NCBI RefSeq assembly: GCF_963678635.1
Contig: NC_087067.1
Coordinates: forward strand, 42,494,696-42,558,695
Origin: Symsagittifera roscoffensis
Lineage: Eukaryota; Xenacoelomorpha; Acoela; Convolutidae
Reading direction: 5' to 3'
DNA length: 64,000 nt
Shown: piece after piece, positions 11,571 through 23,044 of the stretch
How positions within the stretch are numbered: the first letter of the stretch is position 1
How the letters are laid out: every line of letters starts with the position of its first letter
The notes under the pieces: generated by a model
Database searches by the model: none
The model's input: the letters and a program-made list of their open reading frames with translations, nothing else
Told to the model about the DNA's origin: nothing
Translations under genes and position numbers: made by a program

Positions 11571-12579
11571 TTTTTTTCAACCAGTAAATGAACAAATTGT
11601 ATTTTCATTTTTGTAGTTTTCAGCTATTTTTTCAGCTATTTAAGATACTAGATTATGTTTCATACTCGATGAAAGTATTTGAAAAGAGCCGGCCGGAGTG
11701 AAGTTTGGATTTCTTGTTTTCAAGGCGTAAACAAGCCAGTATACCATAACTAGTTTCAGAATTCTCCTTGTGGAATAATCTCCGCAAAAAACAGAAGGCT
11801 TTTGAATTTATGAATTCAAATTGGTTCTTTGGGAAAATGATGATCTTGACTTACTGTTTATGCCGCGGAAAGTTTACAGATAACATTGAAAAAGATACTT
11901 GGTCCGGCGTCAAAAACAAGTCGTTTCTGTTTTGACGCTAAAGGAATTCAAAGGTATTAGGCGCTAATACTAAAAGTTGCAAGAACCAAAACGACAACAT
12001 GATTGCATATAAGAATCTTATGCAAAATCGGAGCAGTGAATTTTTGCGAAATACTTGCTAAAACAGGTCTTTTGCTGGCTTGTTTTGGCCATTAGTGCGA
12101 AATTGTTCAGAAATATGTAGCCGTTTTTGCAGCCGGGTCAAAAAAAATTTTTCAATTTCTGTCTGTAATTTTTCCGTGCCATAAAAGTCGTGCCATAAAA
12201 TTCTCTCTGTTATTGGCGAGGATGATTTTACAGCAAGAAGACTTCTGAACTAGTTAGAATAAACTGATCATTTTACGCCTTCAAAAAAAGTTTCTCAAAA
12301 GATGAACCTGCATTGTCCTTCCAATAAAATGTATCTAGTAGTTTTTGAAATCTCATCCCAATATCTTAATAAGATAGAGTGAAAATGACAAAATCGTTAA
12401 GAAATAAACAGTTTAGCTGCTCGTTAAAATAAAAATTTTCAATTTGTTTCTCCAGTGATTGTAACTCTTGAAGCTCAATCAAATTTTTTACCGCTACTAA
12501 TGCAGACAGGCGAAGGATGATCATACTGATAAGTAAACTCACTATACAAAATGAGTTTATAAACTATACAAAGAAAAAT

Positions 12580-12800
12580 TTCGCGCTTTTATTGTCCCAA
12601 ATTGGCCATTTATAAAACCCCATAACTCAATGAAAAATGGTCATCGATAAATTGTCTTTTTTAATTTGAGCTCAAGACAATGAACTTTTTGACTGGTATT
12701 TAAAAATGTTGTCAAAAATGGTAAGTTAAAAGTAGAAACTTGTCTAGAGAAAAAATGCAACCCCGAAAACAAACATTAACAAAAAATTACTGCGAAAGTT
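12580..12800 (-). repeat. Degraded copy of the hairpin-ended repeat (R1 family)
   Basis: Shares the ordered blocks TTGTCCCAAATTGGCCA, CCCCATAAC, TTTGAGCTCAAGACAA and GTCAAAAATGG with the complete copies at 17925-25231, but lacks recognisable ends. Confidence 0.5.
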
Positions 12801-12991
12801 GGAGCCAAGTTTTCATTGCAGACTTAGCCCTGAAACAATCTAGAACTGAACTAAACGCAGACTCAAATTCTCGTGTTACTCTGATTAACATTAACACAAA
12901 TTATCCAAAAGAAAAAGACCAACATGCAAGCTGTTCAACACCCCTGGTTAAACCCTTAGTGCATTGCTTTGGCTATTCTCTCTCAACCTAA

Positions 12992-13187
12992 CATTATGAG
13001 GCCATATTGTGTTTTTGTGATTTGTTAGCGGATTCCACAGCAAGAAGGCTCTCTTTAATTTTCTTTCGTTCTTTTGTTTTTTTTATTGTTCCGACAAAAT
13101 TTCAACATTTAAAAGAAATTGTCTCTGGAATCCAGAAATCTATACACCCTAACTTGTGCGCCAACTCAGTGCACAGTTTGGCTGCAT
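12992..13187. mobile_element. ~200-bp MITE, family D copy 3 (diverged)
   Basis: Starts CATTATGAGGCCATATTGTG and ends GTGCACAGTTTGGCTGCAT, degenerate versions of the family D terminal inverted repeats. The internal GTTAGCGGATTCCACAGCAAG and TTGTCTCTGGAATCC blocks confirm the family. It is a copy independent of the 8-10 kb duplication. Confidence 0.6.
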
Positions 13188-13202
13188 AAGAAAAGCAACG
13201 AG

Positions 13203-13281
13203 CATGTATCATGATGGTACTCAAACATCCGAACTTTTGATTGAGAGGCGGAGTCGTCACCACTTCACTGCCGCTCCCTTA
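13203..13281 (-). repeat. tRNA-derived SINE-like fragment
   Basis: Read on the minus strand it has an A-box-like GGCAGTGAAGTGGTGACG, then CCGCCTCTCAATCAAAAG as in a tRNA anticodon arm, then a degenerate B box (GTTTGAGTACC). This is the layout of a tRNA-derived promoter. The stem pairing of a true tRNA is not evident. A related stretch lies at 21616-21694. Confidence 0.35.
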
Positions 13282-13339
13282 AGCCTGACAGAGCTGATAC
13301 ATCAAAGGACTGGCAAATGGATGGAAGACTGGGCTTAGC

Positions 13340-14620
13340 AAAACAAAAAGCAAAAGCCAAAAAAATACCTGTCAAAAAATTTGAAAACGAAATAATACGA
13401 CATAATACATCAGAAAAGGTGCAAAAAAATTAACACCCAGGAGACAAGAACTCAAAAACAGCTGCAGCAGAAGATTAAAACGAAGAAAATACTGTGTGAG
13501 CAGTAACAGAGAACACAAAAACCGAGAAACGCTAAAAACAAGGAAACTCAACCCAGAAAACGATCAAAAAATATGGAAACAAAAAAGAAAAAACTCAAAA
13601 TACATCGGTGATTACATCCTCAAAACACTCAACTTAATGAGAACCTGATGGAAACACCAAAAAAGATCTAGCAAATAAATCATAAAAAAGTATCAAAAAC
13701 ATTTGAAAAATGTGCTAGCGGAAAATACAAGAAGCCAACGGAAAATTGAATCAAAAACACCATCACATGAGGAGAAAGAAGATGAAAACACAGAGTAGTT
13801 GGAAGAAAGTTGTGCAGAACTAGAACATGCGGAAAAAGTGCCAGGTCGCTTAAGAACAATAAACACTGAAGAGATTTGGGAATCCAGTGAAGACATGGGT
13901 TTTTTTTTACCTATTCCGCACACAAAAAAAAACAATATTCCAACATCTTGAAGTTGAATAATTTCTGCCGATCAAAATTCAGCGCTATCTCAGAATGTTT
14001 TGTTCTCAATTGTAAGACAATTTATAAACAGCCAAATTTGCCAAAAAAAGAATATTTGGTAAATTATTCAAATAAACTGCAGAGTTTTACCTAGGTCAGA
14101 AAAACAAAACGAAAAGCTCCTGGAAAAATGACCACCTTAACTGCTCAAATTTCGGATTCGTTAGAAATTGGCTAAGGATCAAAGAATCGCATTTATTTCT
14201 ACCAAACAGACCATCTAGATCAGTGTTTTTGTTATCTATGCATTTATACGTTGAAAATTGCAAAACCGAAAAATTAAGAAATTTGGGCGGAGTAAGTAAG
14301 AAAACCCAGGACTCTAAATTATTTGTAGAGAGCAACGAAGCTATAAATAGAAATTTGGACAACAAAGACCAGTGGAAAAATTAAAAATTCAAATTTCAGA
14401 GCTGTTTTATATCAAAAAAATGTAGCATAATTGATCAAAACCTGGGCCGCGAAATGTAACAGAAAAATTCGGAAAATTGGCGATTGCGAATGAGAGTTGG
14501 CAAAAAATGAGCCGTAAAAAAATATTCTGAAATCTAAAATTGTTTAACCATAAAGGCATAGCCACAGCATAAACTTTTTTATCGTGCAATCGATACACTG
14601 TTAATTTGTGTAAACTTATT
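13340..14620. other. Purine-rich stretch with broken coding-like segments
   Basis: The plus strand is very A-rich. Around 13700-13960 one plus frame is open for roughly 80 codons apart from one TAG, with acidic, charged residues, but I recognise no family. It may be an old element or simply biased sequence. No complete gene is supported. Confidence 0.25.
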
Positions 14621-14990
14621 CGTAAAAGGGATTTTTGTACTGACCAATAGCAGTGAGCTTGATGATTATAGAGCTCCTTTGCTTATTCAGCCCAAACTTC
14701 TTAACTTTGTGGTTTTGTAAAGTGCAATGTTTTAATGCAGAGATAACAAAAAACTGATCTCATTGATCGGTTTGGCTTAAGCAAATGCAATCACTTTACT
14801 CTTTAGCCAATTGCTAACATAGCCCAGTTTTGAGCAGTGAAGTTGACCATTTTTTCCGGGAGCTTTTTCTTGTTCCTCTTTTTTTGCTGTTCTGAGTAAA
14901 ACTCTGCCGCTTTTTTGAAATAACTTTGAATAGTTTACCAAATTTTAGACCAAAATTTTGAATTTTGATTGGCTAAAATAGCTTCAGTTC

Positions 14991-16386
14991 AAAATGTTAA
15001 AAATGTTTTTTTTTCTGCCTAGTATGTAAAAAGACCCGATTATGGTGTCGATGCTTTAATGCTTGATGCGTAAAAGCTAAACTGTTTGAAAATGGATTCA
15101 TGTTGCTGGGTAGTGAATGGTATTGATCATGAGTATTGATTGATCTTGATAGTAATGACCATGAGAACGCTCGAAACCGAAAACACTGATAATTCAGACG
15201 CCAAATGATCTGAAACCGAAAACACGAAAACACTGATAATTCAGACTTTTCAATGATCTGAACATCAATGTGTTGCAACCTTCGATCAACGAGCACGAGT
15301 TTTGGTGGGCCTTAATTTTCGAGCTTTGTGGGCCTTAATTTTCAAAATGTTAAAAATGTTTTTTTTTCTGCCTAGTATGTAAAAAGACCCGATTATGGTG
15401 TCGATGCTTTAATGCTTGATGCGTAAAAGCTAAACTGTTTGAAAATGGATTCATGTTGCTGGGTATTGAATGGTATTGATCATGAGTATTGATTGATCTT
15501 GATAGTAATGACCATGAGAACGCTCGAAACCGAAAACACTGATAATTCAGACGCCAAATGATCTGAAACCGAAAACACGAAAACACTGATAATTCAGACT
15601 TTTCAATGATCTGAACATCAATGTGTTGCAACCTTCGATCAACGAGCACGAGTTTTGGTGGGCCTTAATTTTCGAGCTTTGTGGGCCTTAATTTTCAAAA
15701 TGTTAAAAATGTTTTTTTTTCTGCCTAGTATGTAAAAAGACCCGATTATGGTGTCGATGCTTTAATGCTTGATGCGTAAAAGCTAAACTGTTTGAAAATG
15801 GATTCATGTTGCTGGGTATTGAATGGTATTGATCATGAGTATTGATTGATCTTGATAGTAATGACCATGAGAACGCTCGAAACCGAAAACACTGATAATT
15901 CAGACGCCAAATGATCTGAAACCGAAAACCGAAAACACTGATAATTCAGACTTTTCAATGATCTGAACATCAATGTGTTGCAACCTTCGATCAACGAGCA
16001 CGAGTTTTGGTGGGCCTTAATTTTCGAGCTTTGTGGGCCTTAATTTTCAAAATGTTAAAAATGTTTTTTTTTCTGCCTAGTATGTAAAAAGACCCGATTA
16101 TGGTGTCGATGCTTTAATGCTTGATGCGTAAAAGCTAAACTGTTTGAAAATGGATTCATGTTGCTGGGTATTGAATGGTATTGATCATGAGTATTGATTG
16201 ATCTTGATAGTAATGACCATGAGAACGCTCGAAACCGAAAACACTGATAATTCAGACGCCAAATGATCTGAAACCGAAAACCGAAAACACTGATAATTCA
16301 GACTTTTCAATGATCTGAACATCAATGTGTTGCAACCTTCGATCAACGAGCACGAGTTTTGGTGGGCCTTAATTTTCGAGCTTTGT
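14991..16386. repeat. 353-bp tandem array, about four units
   Basis: Units start at 14991, 15344, 15697 and 16049, each at the phrase AAAATGTTAAAAATGTTTTT. They are almost identical. Units 3 and 4 share a one-base shortening in the AACCGAAAACCGAAAACAC block, so they are sisters. The last unit stops just before 16387, where a family C MITE fragment begins. The repeated ~99-codon minus frames are products of the repeat, not genes. Confidence 0.95.
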
Positions 16387-16531
16387 ATTGAGAGGCAAAA
16401 CTTAGACCAACGTGAAATAAAACTGCTAATAAAACTTCGAGTAAAATATTTGACTCTGATAGGCTGAGACATTCATCTTCACCAATTTAACATCCCCAAA
16501 ACGAGTAAGTGGCAGAATGTTAACTTGATCC
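16387..16531. mobile_element. Family C MITE, copy 4 (left end unclear)
   Basis: Contains the family phrase GACTCTGATAGGCTGAGA, CAATTTAACATCCCC, and a right terminus ATGTTAACTTGATCC. The left boundary abuts the 353-bp array and no duplication of flanking bases is visible. Confidence 0.45.
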
Positions 16532-16622
16532 GAAAAATTATATATAGAAAAACATACTTTGAACTTGCCTAACGGGATCAAAATTAATATATGAAAGTCT
16601 GAATTCGGTAATTTTTATTTAG

Positions 16623-16729
16623 ATTTGCTGGTCGGCTTGATGAATGTTCTGCCAGAGCTCATACTGAGAATTGGGGCGCAGTTCTTCTCGCAGTATGACA
16701 TAATCTGCAAGGTGTTTCGCACTTCGATG
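16623..16729 (+). CDS. CCAP/NPS-type neuropeptide receptor, exon (TM2 to start of TM3)
   Basis: First recognised exon of a rhodopsin-family receptor. The acceptor tttttatttag precedes it and a GTTCGT donor follows. It opens in the middle of the conserved TM2 Asp codon (previous exon must end with G) and closes in phase 0. Translated, it gives DLLVGLMNVL (TM2), an extracellular loop, and the TM3 cysteine in IICKVF that should bond to ECL2. The TM2 phrase closely resembles crustacean cardioactive peptide receptors (CCAPR) and vertebrate NPSR. Exons for the N-terminus and TM1 were not found upstream; they may lie outside the window or in the gap. Confidence 0.85.
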
Positions 16730-16904
16730 GTTCGTATATATATTTGCGTGTTTGATTTGTAATTCTGTGAATTTTTTTTCGTTCCCACAACTGAAATTAA
16801 AGAAGAACTTTGAAATTTACTGATACATCAATTTATTCGCACATTTTTGAAGCATGTCATATCGGCCAATGTGGCAGAAAAAACGGGCGTTTCAAAAATC
16901 AATA

Positions 16905-17225
16905 CTGCTCAAATTAGGGCAAAGCTCTGACTATTCTGACTGCCGCTTGACGTACGAGTAATTAGTCATTAAAAAAAAAATTTTAGCTTTGATAATGTTT
17001 TTTTTAAAGTTCAGAAAATTGGAATTTTTTCAAATAAAAATTCAAATTTTCGAGAAATTATTCCCGTATGCGCTGTGTAAAGTGTACAACAATGTAAATA
17101 ACGCATCAAAAAATCAGAAGAAATTGCCTCAAATAATTTCTAAGCCGACAACCGCCAAGCGTTTTTTATTCAGAGCTCGTGTTTCGGTTCTGACAAGCTT
17201 GCAATATGTATCAGCCCGATAATAT
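16905..17225 (-). repeat. Degraded hairpin-ended repeat (R1 family) in receptor intron
   Basis: Has TACTGCTCAAATTAGGGCAAAGCTCTGA followed by TCTGACTGCC, a decayed form of the R1 hairpin end, and later an internal CGTATGCGCTGTGTAAAGTGTACAA block parallel to complete copies. Confidence 0.5.
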
Positions 17226-17542
17226 TATATGACGACTTTGCATTCGACCAATATTGATTCAACTGCTCTATATTTAACTATTTTCTTTGAGATATTTGCA
17301 AGTTGTGAATACTCCATTCCGATTGGTTTTTCAACATTCGATCCTTCCATCATAAAAGACTCTACAATGCAAAATATCTCACTTTGTTCTTGGCATTAAG
17401 TATGGGGCGGAAGTTTAAAAAAACACACCAACTTATTTCTAAAACACCAATTTTTCATGACAAAAATTAATTCAAACACTTTAAGCGGCCATTTCGCTTT
17501 AAATGATCAGTCTTGTTGCTATTGATATATTCATGTTTTTAG

Positions 17543-17636
17543 GTGTTTCCTCTGATTCTGTCGTCAAACGTGTTGGTCGCACTGAGTATCGATCGCTTCT
17601 ACGTCATCGTTTACCCAATGAAAATTGGAAACGAAG
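17543..17636 (+). CDS. CCAP/NPS-type neuropeptide receptor, exon (TM3 and IL2)
   Basis: Acceptor tgtttttag, phase 0 entry, donor GTTAGT, phase 1 exit. Codes for TM3 with VALSIDRFYVIVYPM, the DRY-motif region. The third residue is Phe rather than Tyr (DRF). The stretch LVALSIDR is shared with CCAP and NPS receptors. Phase fits the exons on both sides (31 codons plus G, which completes Gly in the next exon). Confidence 0.9.
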
Positions 17637-17924
17637 GTTAGTTGCTTACATATGTAACGATTTTTGAGTCAATCACGTCTGACTTTTGAAAACGCAGAGT
17701 TTTCAATATCGGTATCAGATATGCGTCATGGCTATTTCCCGCCTGAGAATATCTGAAACATCTGCAGACTATACCTGAACTGAACTGAACTGAACTATGA
17801 TTGATCCAACGAGCAAACATGTACGAACTTTGTACCAATTTACAAATCCTCCTTTATTCATTTCACAGTAAATGGCAATTGTAAACAATTGTTCATTCTT
17901 AACATGTTACGACCTAATTGTTAA

Positions 17925-18466
17925 AACAAGACTGCTCGTATCAGGGCGAAGCCCTGAATTTTCCGGCTGCCTTTTAAGGTTTATGGAGCAGCAGTAATAG
18001 CATAAAAAATTTAATGAAACAAAATGAAATGTAAATTTTTTTTTTAATTTGAAATTTTTTTTATAAAAATCATCCCCCCACACGCCATATAAAGTGCAAA
18101 AAGATAGATTTCGTTCCTTGTAACAAATCAATTATGGCAAATAAGCTTTGTTCAACCAATTTGGAACGATTTATAAGACGGATTAAATCTCCGCTTACAC
18201 GTTAATAGCGCGAATTATATCGCGCGTTAATTGTCCCAAATTGGTCAAAATGGCCAAAATGGCAATCTTTAAACCCTCATAATTTACGAAAAAATGATCA
18301 CAGGTGAAATATCTTTTCAAATTTGAGCTCAAGACAACAATGGCTTCCGAATGATATAAAAAATTCCGTCAAAAATGGCTAGTTAAAAAGTCGAAATTTG
18401 TCTGAAGAAAAAAAAACCCACCCCGAGCACAAATATTCCGTTACTTTCGTATCGAAAGTCGGAACA
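17925..18466 (-). mobile_element. R1 hairpin-ended element (Helentron/HINE-like), copy 1
   Basis: About 540 bp. Taking the hairpin as the 3' end it lies on the minus strand. It has the 5' block with TCGATACGAAAGT and CGGAATATTTGTGCTCGGGGTGG, and the 3' AGTCGGAA/ATTCAGGGCTTCGCCCTGA hairpin followed by TACGAGCAGTCTTGTT. The inverted pair GTTCCGACT/AGTCGGAAC sits near both ends. No coding capacity. Confidence 0.7.
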
Positions 18467-19110
18467 ACAAGCAGCGAGATTTGATTTCGGAATTTGATGA
18501 AGATATTCTTTCCTCAAACTAAAAAAGCCATCTGTTGAGCAATTAGTAGATTAAATATTACAACAACAAAAAAACTATTTATAAAGTTGAGCTTTAAAAT
18601 ATAAGTTTTCTCCCAACTTGCTTGCATATTAAGGAAAAACTTATAATGATTACATGAGTTTTAAGTTTTTGAATTACTTTACCAATAGCAAAACTTTACG
18701 AATTGAATATTGCTTAAAACATTTTTGATACTGGTTTAAAAATTAAAATTTGATTTAGAAATTAAAACTGTATTTCTCATTTTTTTTATTTTTCATAAAT
18801 AGGAGCAAACAATTGCACCAATATCAAAAAAGTTTAGATCAAACTCATTGTTTAAATATCCTTTAACATTTGAATTGGAGGATAATCGATGAAAGCTAGT
18901 TTTTGTCTCAAAAATTAATTGGAATCGATTGACATGAAAAACATCTCTGATTTATCAACGCTGCTTATCAGCAAAAAATCATTGCAGCTTCGATTGCCTG
19001 TAATGTCTTAGTTTTGTTTTTGGTAAACTTTTTTGGTAACAATGTTTTTGCTCAAAGCAAAACTCTGTTTAATCTCATGCGCTTTGTCGCAAATTAAGAA
19101 CACAATTCTA

Positions 19111-19506
19111 AAGAAGACTGCTGGTATCAGGACAAAGCCATAAAGATTATGCCGTCACCTAAAAGTCCATGGAAAACAAATTTACAAAACTCATTGTTAA
19201 AACTTTGAAAAAAACTATGGAGAAAACTGTTTTCCAATTAAGTTTTTTTTGAAAATTTTCCCTCCACACGATCAAATACAAAGTGGTGATACAAGCGCCG
19301 CGCAACGTAAAAAGAGTTTCAAATATCTTAACGTAAATTTAATTGAAACGATTTCAGAGCCATTTAAAATTGAGCTCAGAGCGTATAAAACGCAAAAAAT
19401 TGTTTTTAAAATTGATATTAAAAGAGTCGAAGTTTTTCTGAGGCAAAACCTCACCGAGCACAAATATTCCACCCTTTCTTCCACCCTTTCTTGCAATTGT
19501 CGAACT
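19111..19506 (-). mobile_element. R1 element, degraded copy 2
   Basis: Begins AAGACTGCTGGTATCAGGACAAAGCC (hairpin eroded) and ends near CCTCACCGAGCACAAATATTCC. The middle is diverged and shortened. Confidence 0.55.
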
Positions 19507-19514
19507 TAAATTTT

Positions 19515-20047
19515 AACAAAACTGCTCGTATCAGGGCAAAGCCCTGAATGTTCCGCCTGCCTTTTAAGGTTTATGGAGCAGTAATAACATTAAAAAATTT
19601 AATGAAATAAAACAAATTCAAAAAAAAAAATTTCTAAAATTTGAAATTTTTTAAGAAAATCATCGCCCCACACGCCATAAAAAGTACAAAAGGATAGATT
19701 TCACTCCTTGTAACAAACCAATTATGCCAAATAAGCTTCTTTTAACCAATTTGGAACGATTTTTAAGACGGATTAACTATCCGCTTACGCGTTAATAGCG
19801 CGAAATATATCGCGCGTTAATTGTCCTAAATTGGCCAAAATGGCAATCTTTAAACCTCCGTAACTTTAGGAAAAATGATCACAGGTGAAATATGTTTTAA
19901 GTTTAAGCTCAAGACAACAATACCTTTCGAATGATGTAGAAAAAAATTTGTCAAAAATGGCTATTTAAAAAGTCGAAATTTGTCTGAAGAAAAAAAAACC
20001 CACCCCGAGCACAAATATTCCGTTACTTTCGTATCGAAAGTCGGAAC
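19515..20047 (-). mobile_element. R1 element, copy 3
   Basis: Full-length copy with hairpin CAGGGCAAAGCCCTG at the left and GTATCGAAAGTCGGAACA at the right. Its right end lies only about 8 bp from the hairpin end of copy 4, a head-to-tail pair. Confidence 0.75.
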
Positions 20048-20054
20048 AAAAAGT

Positions 20055-20571
20055 AAACAAGACTGCCCGTATCAGGGCGAAGCCCTGAATGTTCCGACTG
20101 CCTTTAAGGTTTATGCAGCAGCAGTAATAACATTAAAAAAACTCAATTAAATAAAATAAAACGAAAAATTTTTTATGAAAATCATCACCCCACACGCCAT
20201 ATAAAGTACAAAAGGATAGATTTCGCACCTTGTAACAAACCAATTATGTCAGATAAGCTTCTTTTTACCAATTTGGAACGATTTCTAAGACGTAGTAAAT
20301 CTCGGCTTACGCGTTAATAGCGTGAAATATATCGCGCGTTAATTGTCCCAAATTGGCCAAAATGGCGATCTTTAAACCCCCGTATCTTTAGGAAAAATGA
20401 TCACAGGTGAAATATCTTTTCAAATTTGACCTCGGGGCAACAATACCTTTCGAATGAAAAAAAAAATTTCGTCAGAAATGGCTATTTAAAAAGTCGAAAT
20501 TTGTCTGAAGAAAAAAAAAACCCACCCCGAGCACAAATTTTCCGTTACTTTCGTATCGAAAGTCGGAACAA
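20055..20571 (-). mobile_element. R1 element, copy 4
   Basis: Full-length, highly similar to copy 3. With copy 5 it forms a large inverted repeat (arms about 515 bp, spacer about 30 bp). Confidence 0.75.
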
Positions 20572-20599
20572 TAGCTGCAATTTGAGGTTCAAACTTATT

Positions 20600-21125
20600 C
20601 GATTCGAAAGTAACGGAATATTTGTGCTCGGGGTGGGTTTTTTTTTTCTTCAGACAAATTTCGACTTTTTAAATAGCCATTTTTGACAAATTTTTTTCTA
20701 CATCATTCGAAAGGTATTGTTGTCTTGAGCTTAAACTTAAAACATATTTCACCTGTGATCATTTTTCCTAAAGTTACGGAGGTTTAAAGATTGCCATTTT
20801 GGCCAATTTAGGACAATTAACGCGCGATATATTTCGCGCTATTAACGCGTAAGCGGAGATTTAATCCGTCTTAGAAATCATTCCAAATTGGTTGAAAGAA
20901 GCATATTTGCCATAATTGGTTTGTTAAAAGGAGCGAAATTTATCCTTTTGTTATTTATATGGCGTGTGGGGGGATGAAAAAATTTCATAAAAAGTTTCAA
21001 ATTTTGGAAAAATTTTTTTTCATTTTCTTTTATTTCATTGAATTGTTTAATGCTGTTACTGCTCCATAAACCTTAAAAGGCAGTCGGAACATTCAGGGCT
21101 TCGCCCTGATACGAGCAATCTTGTT
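20600..21125 (+). mobile_element. R1 element, copy 5 (inverted relative to copy 4)
   Basis: Starts near GATTCGAAAGTAACGGAATA and ends in AGTCGGAACATTCAGGG, the hairpin, and ACGAGCAATCTTGTTG. This plus-strand copy shows the element in its hairpin-3' orientation. Confidence 0.75.
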
Positions 21126-21615
21126 GTTTTCACATTCGAACTTTTCCCTCCTTTGCGCATGAAGTATTACTAGAAATGTTCGTGTTTATTTTCAAGAAAA
21201 TTTCACATTTTTCTAATCTTTTATCTTAAGGAAAATTGTCAATGGATCATTCAAAAAAATGACTGAAAGCACCTTCTTAAGTTTTTAATTCTTGATTGTG
21301 ACCAAAATTAAGTCGCTGTAAGAAAAGTTTTGTAGAAAATAATAGATGTGATTTCCAGCAGCGCATCTCGTTCATAAAATGTTTAAATGTGTGCTGCATA
21401 AAATTGCAGTAAGAGGAACCCCATTTTTAATAATTTTATGGGCTAGGAAAAGCAGTCCTTAAGACAATTTATCCACTAAGGAAACGACGAGCATACGAGT
21501 TGCGCATATTTTCACAGAGAACCTCTGCTGCGACCCTGCATACGAATTACATGCAAATTTTTTCGGCTTTTTTCTCGGCTGGGTAAAGTTGCCTTGCGCT
21601 CAAGTAACGAGTGCG

Positions 21616-21694
21616 GATCATAGGGGGCCTCGAACATAGGACCTTTCGATTGAGACACGGGGACGTAACAACTTCACCTCCGCTCACCCTCGGG
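21616..21694 (-). repeat. tRNA-derived SINE-like fragment next to a splice acceptor
   Basis: On the minus strand: GGTGAGCGGAGGTGAAG (A-box-like), then CCCGTGTCTCAATCGAAAGG, then ATGTTCGAGGCCC (B-box-like). The order and spacing match a tRNA-type internal promoter. The arms do not fold as a normal tRNA, so this is more likely a SINE head or a tRNA pseudogene. It ends about 15 bp before the acceptor of the next receptor exon. Confidence 0.4.
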
Positions 21695-21709
21695 TTTTTA
21701 TTTTTCCAG

Positions 21710-21967
21710 GCAGCAGATCGCGCTTCATGATCCTGATGGCGTGGCTGGCCACTTTGGTGGAGACGATCCCGTTTCCCTTCGTGTTCCACTTAGACCCCTC
21801 CTCTGGACCAGAAGGACTGCCCCAGTGTCTGGTTGAGATAGAACAGAACCACTGGCTCATAATCTACGTCATCTACTCCTGTGTCATCTCGTTCGCTCTC
21901 CCTTTTGTCGTCATTGTCGGATGCTATGTTGTCATCATTATAACTGTGACGAAGAAGGCAAACGCAA
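21710..21967 (+). CDS. CCAP/NPS-type neuropeptide receptor, exon (TM4, ECL2, TM5)
   Basis: Acceptor tttttccag, phase 1 in and phase 1 out (donor GTTAGA). Codes for TM4 (MILMAWLATLVETIPFPF), ECL2 with the conserved Cys in LPQCLVE, and TM5 ending in VVIIITVTKK at the start of the third intracellular loop. GC content is clearly higher than in the surrounding intron. Length and order fit CCAP/NPS-type receptors. Confidence 0.92.
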
Positions 21968-21969
21968 GT

Positions 21970-23040
21970 TAGAAAATTATGTTATAAATCCTTTTCGTTT
22001 CGTTCTCCGTAATATCAAATCTACATGCTAATGTTTGCTTCACTTGCGTAATTGTAGGTTTGCGAAATTAAGAACCTAGAAAAAGTTTCTAATGCAACAA
22101 AAGTGAGCAATATTGAGAAAGATCCGAAAATTAGGAGTAAAAAAATAAACGCTAACTTTGTTTCATTGCACCAGTTATGGATTTTTTTGTTGGTTTTATA
22201 TATAAAAAAATTGAATGAATAGCAGAAGTTCGAAAACATTTTGACACCGGTAAAACACAAAAAGTCCTCTCTTTGGTTCTATTTAACTATATTGATTTTT
22301 GGCGAAGCAATGTTAAGAATTTTCTAAATGCGTTTTCCGTCAAATAATTACAAACTTTGAGATGTTAATTTTGGTTTCTTGTTTTTAATCAATCTTGTTC
22401 TAGTCCATTTTTCACTTTTTGGATGAAAATCTTTGTTTTTAATTGTAAGTAAAAATTGCTATTTTTATCACATTATTCTGCCATGTTAATCGCTTTTTTG
22501 ACGGTTGAAAAATGAATGACATATATTACTGCCAGAGTTAGCTGCCCCAAATCATTTGGGGAGCTCAAGTTGGCCGAGACAAAAAATTAATTTAATTACT
22601 GCAAACCATAAATGTCAAGAAGTTGTCATGTTCTCATGAAAATAGAGTAGCTTCAACCAAACTACGGCTAAATTAAGAAGAACCGAAGTAATTATTTTCA
22701 AGATATTCTTACTTGATCTGAATTCCAAACACTTAAGTACCAAATATTTTGGGTTTTTCATAATAACAGACAGTTGAATATCCGATCAGTATTGAGCTAT
22801 ATTGAAAAAGAAAAAGGTTTCAAACGACTGAACTAAATTTTTGGAGTATTTTATTTGTACAAGAATGCGCGTTAACGAGACTTGAAATTTCAATGCAAGC
22901 TTTTTACGCGAAATAAATTAGCTCAAGCTGCAAGAAACTCGGAATAATAATCCGTCATTCAAACTGCCACAAAAATCCCGCAGCATCGATAAAAATGATT
23001 TTAAAATGGTTCCTAATCGTTTAAAAAATAGCAAAAAAAT
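21970..23040. other. Receptor intron, unique AT-rich part
   Basis: No exon, RNA gene or bounded repeat seen; lies within the 5.7-kb intron before the loop-3 exon. Confidence 0.5.
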
Positions 23041-23044
23041 TGCA

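Noticed and set aside
14997-15649. Two nearly identical 99-codon minus-strand frames, and a related third, as a gene family
   Set aside because: They repeat with the 353-bp array unit, contain no recognisable domain, and are explained by the tandem repeat.
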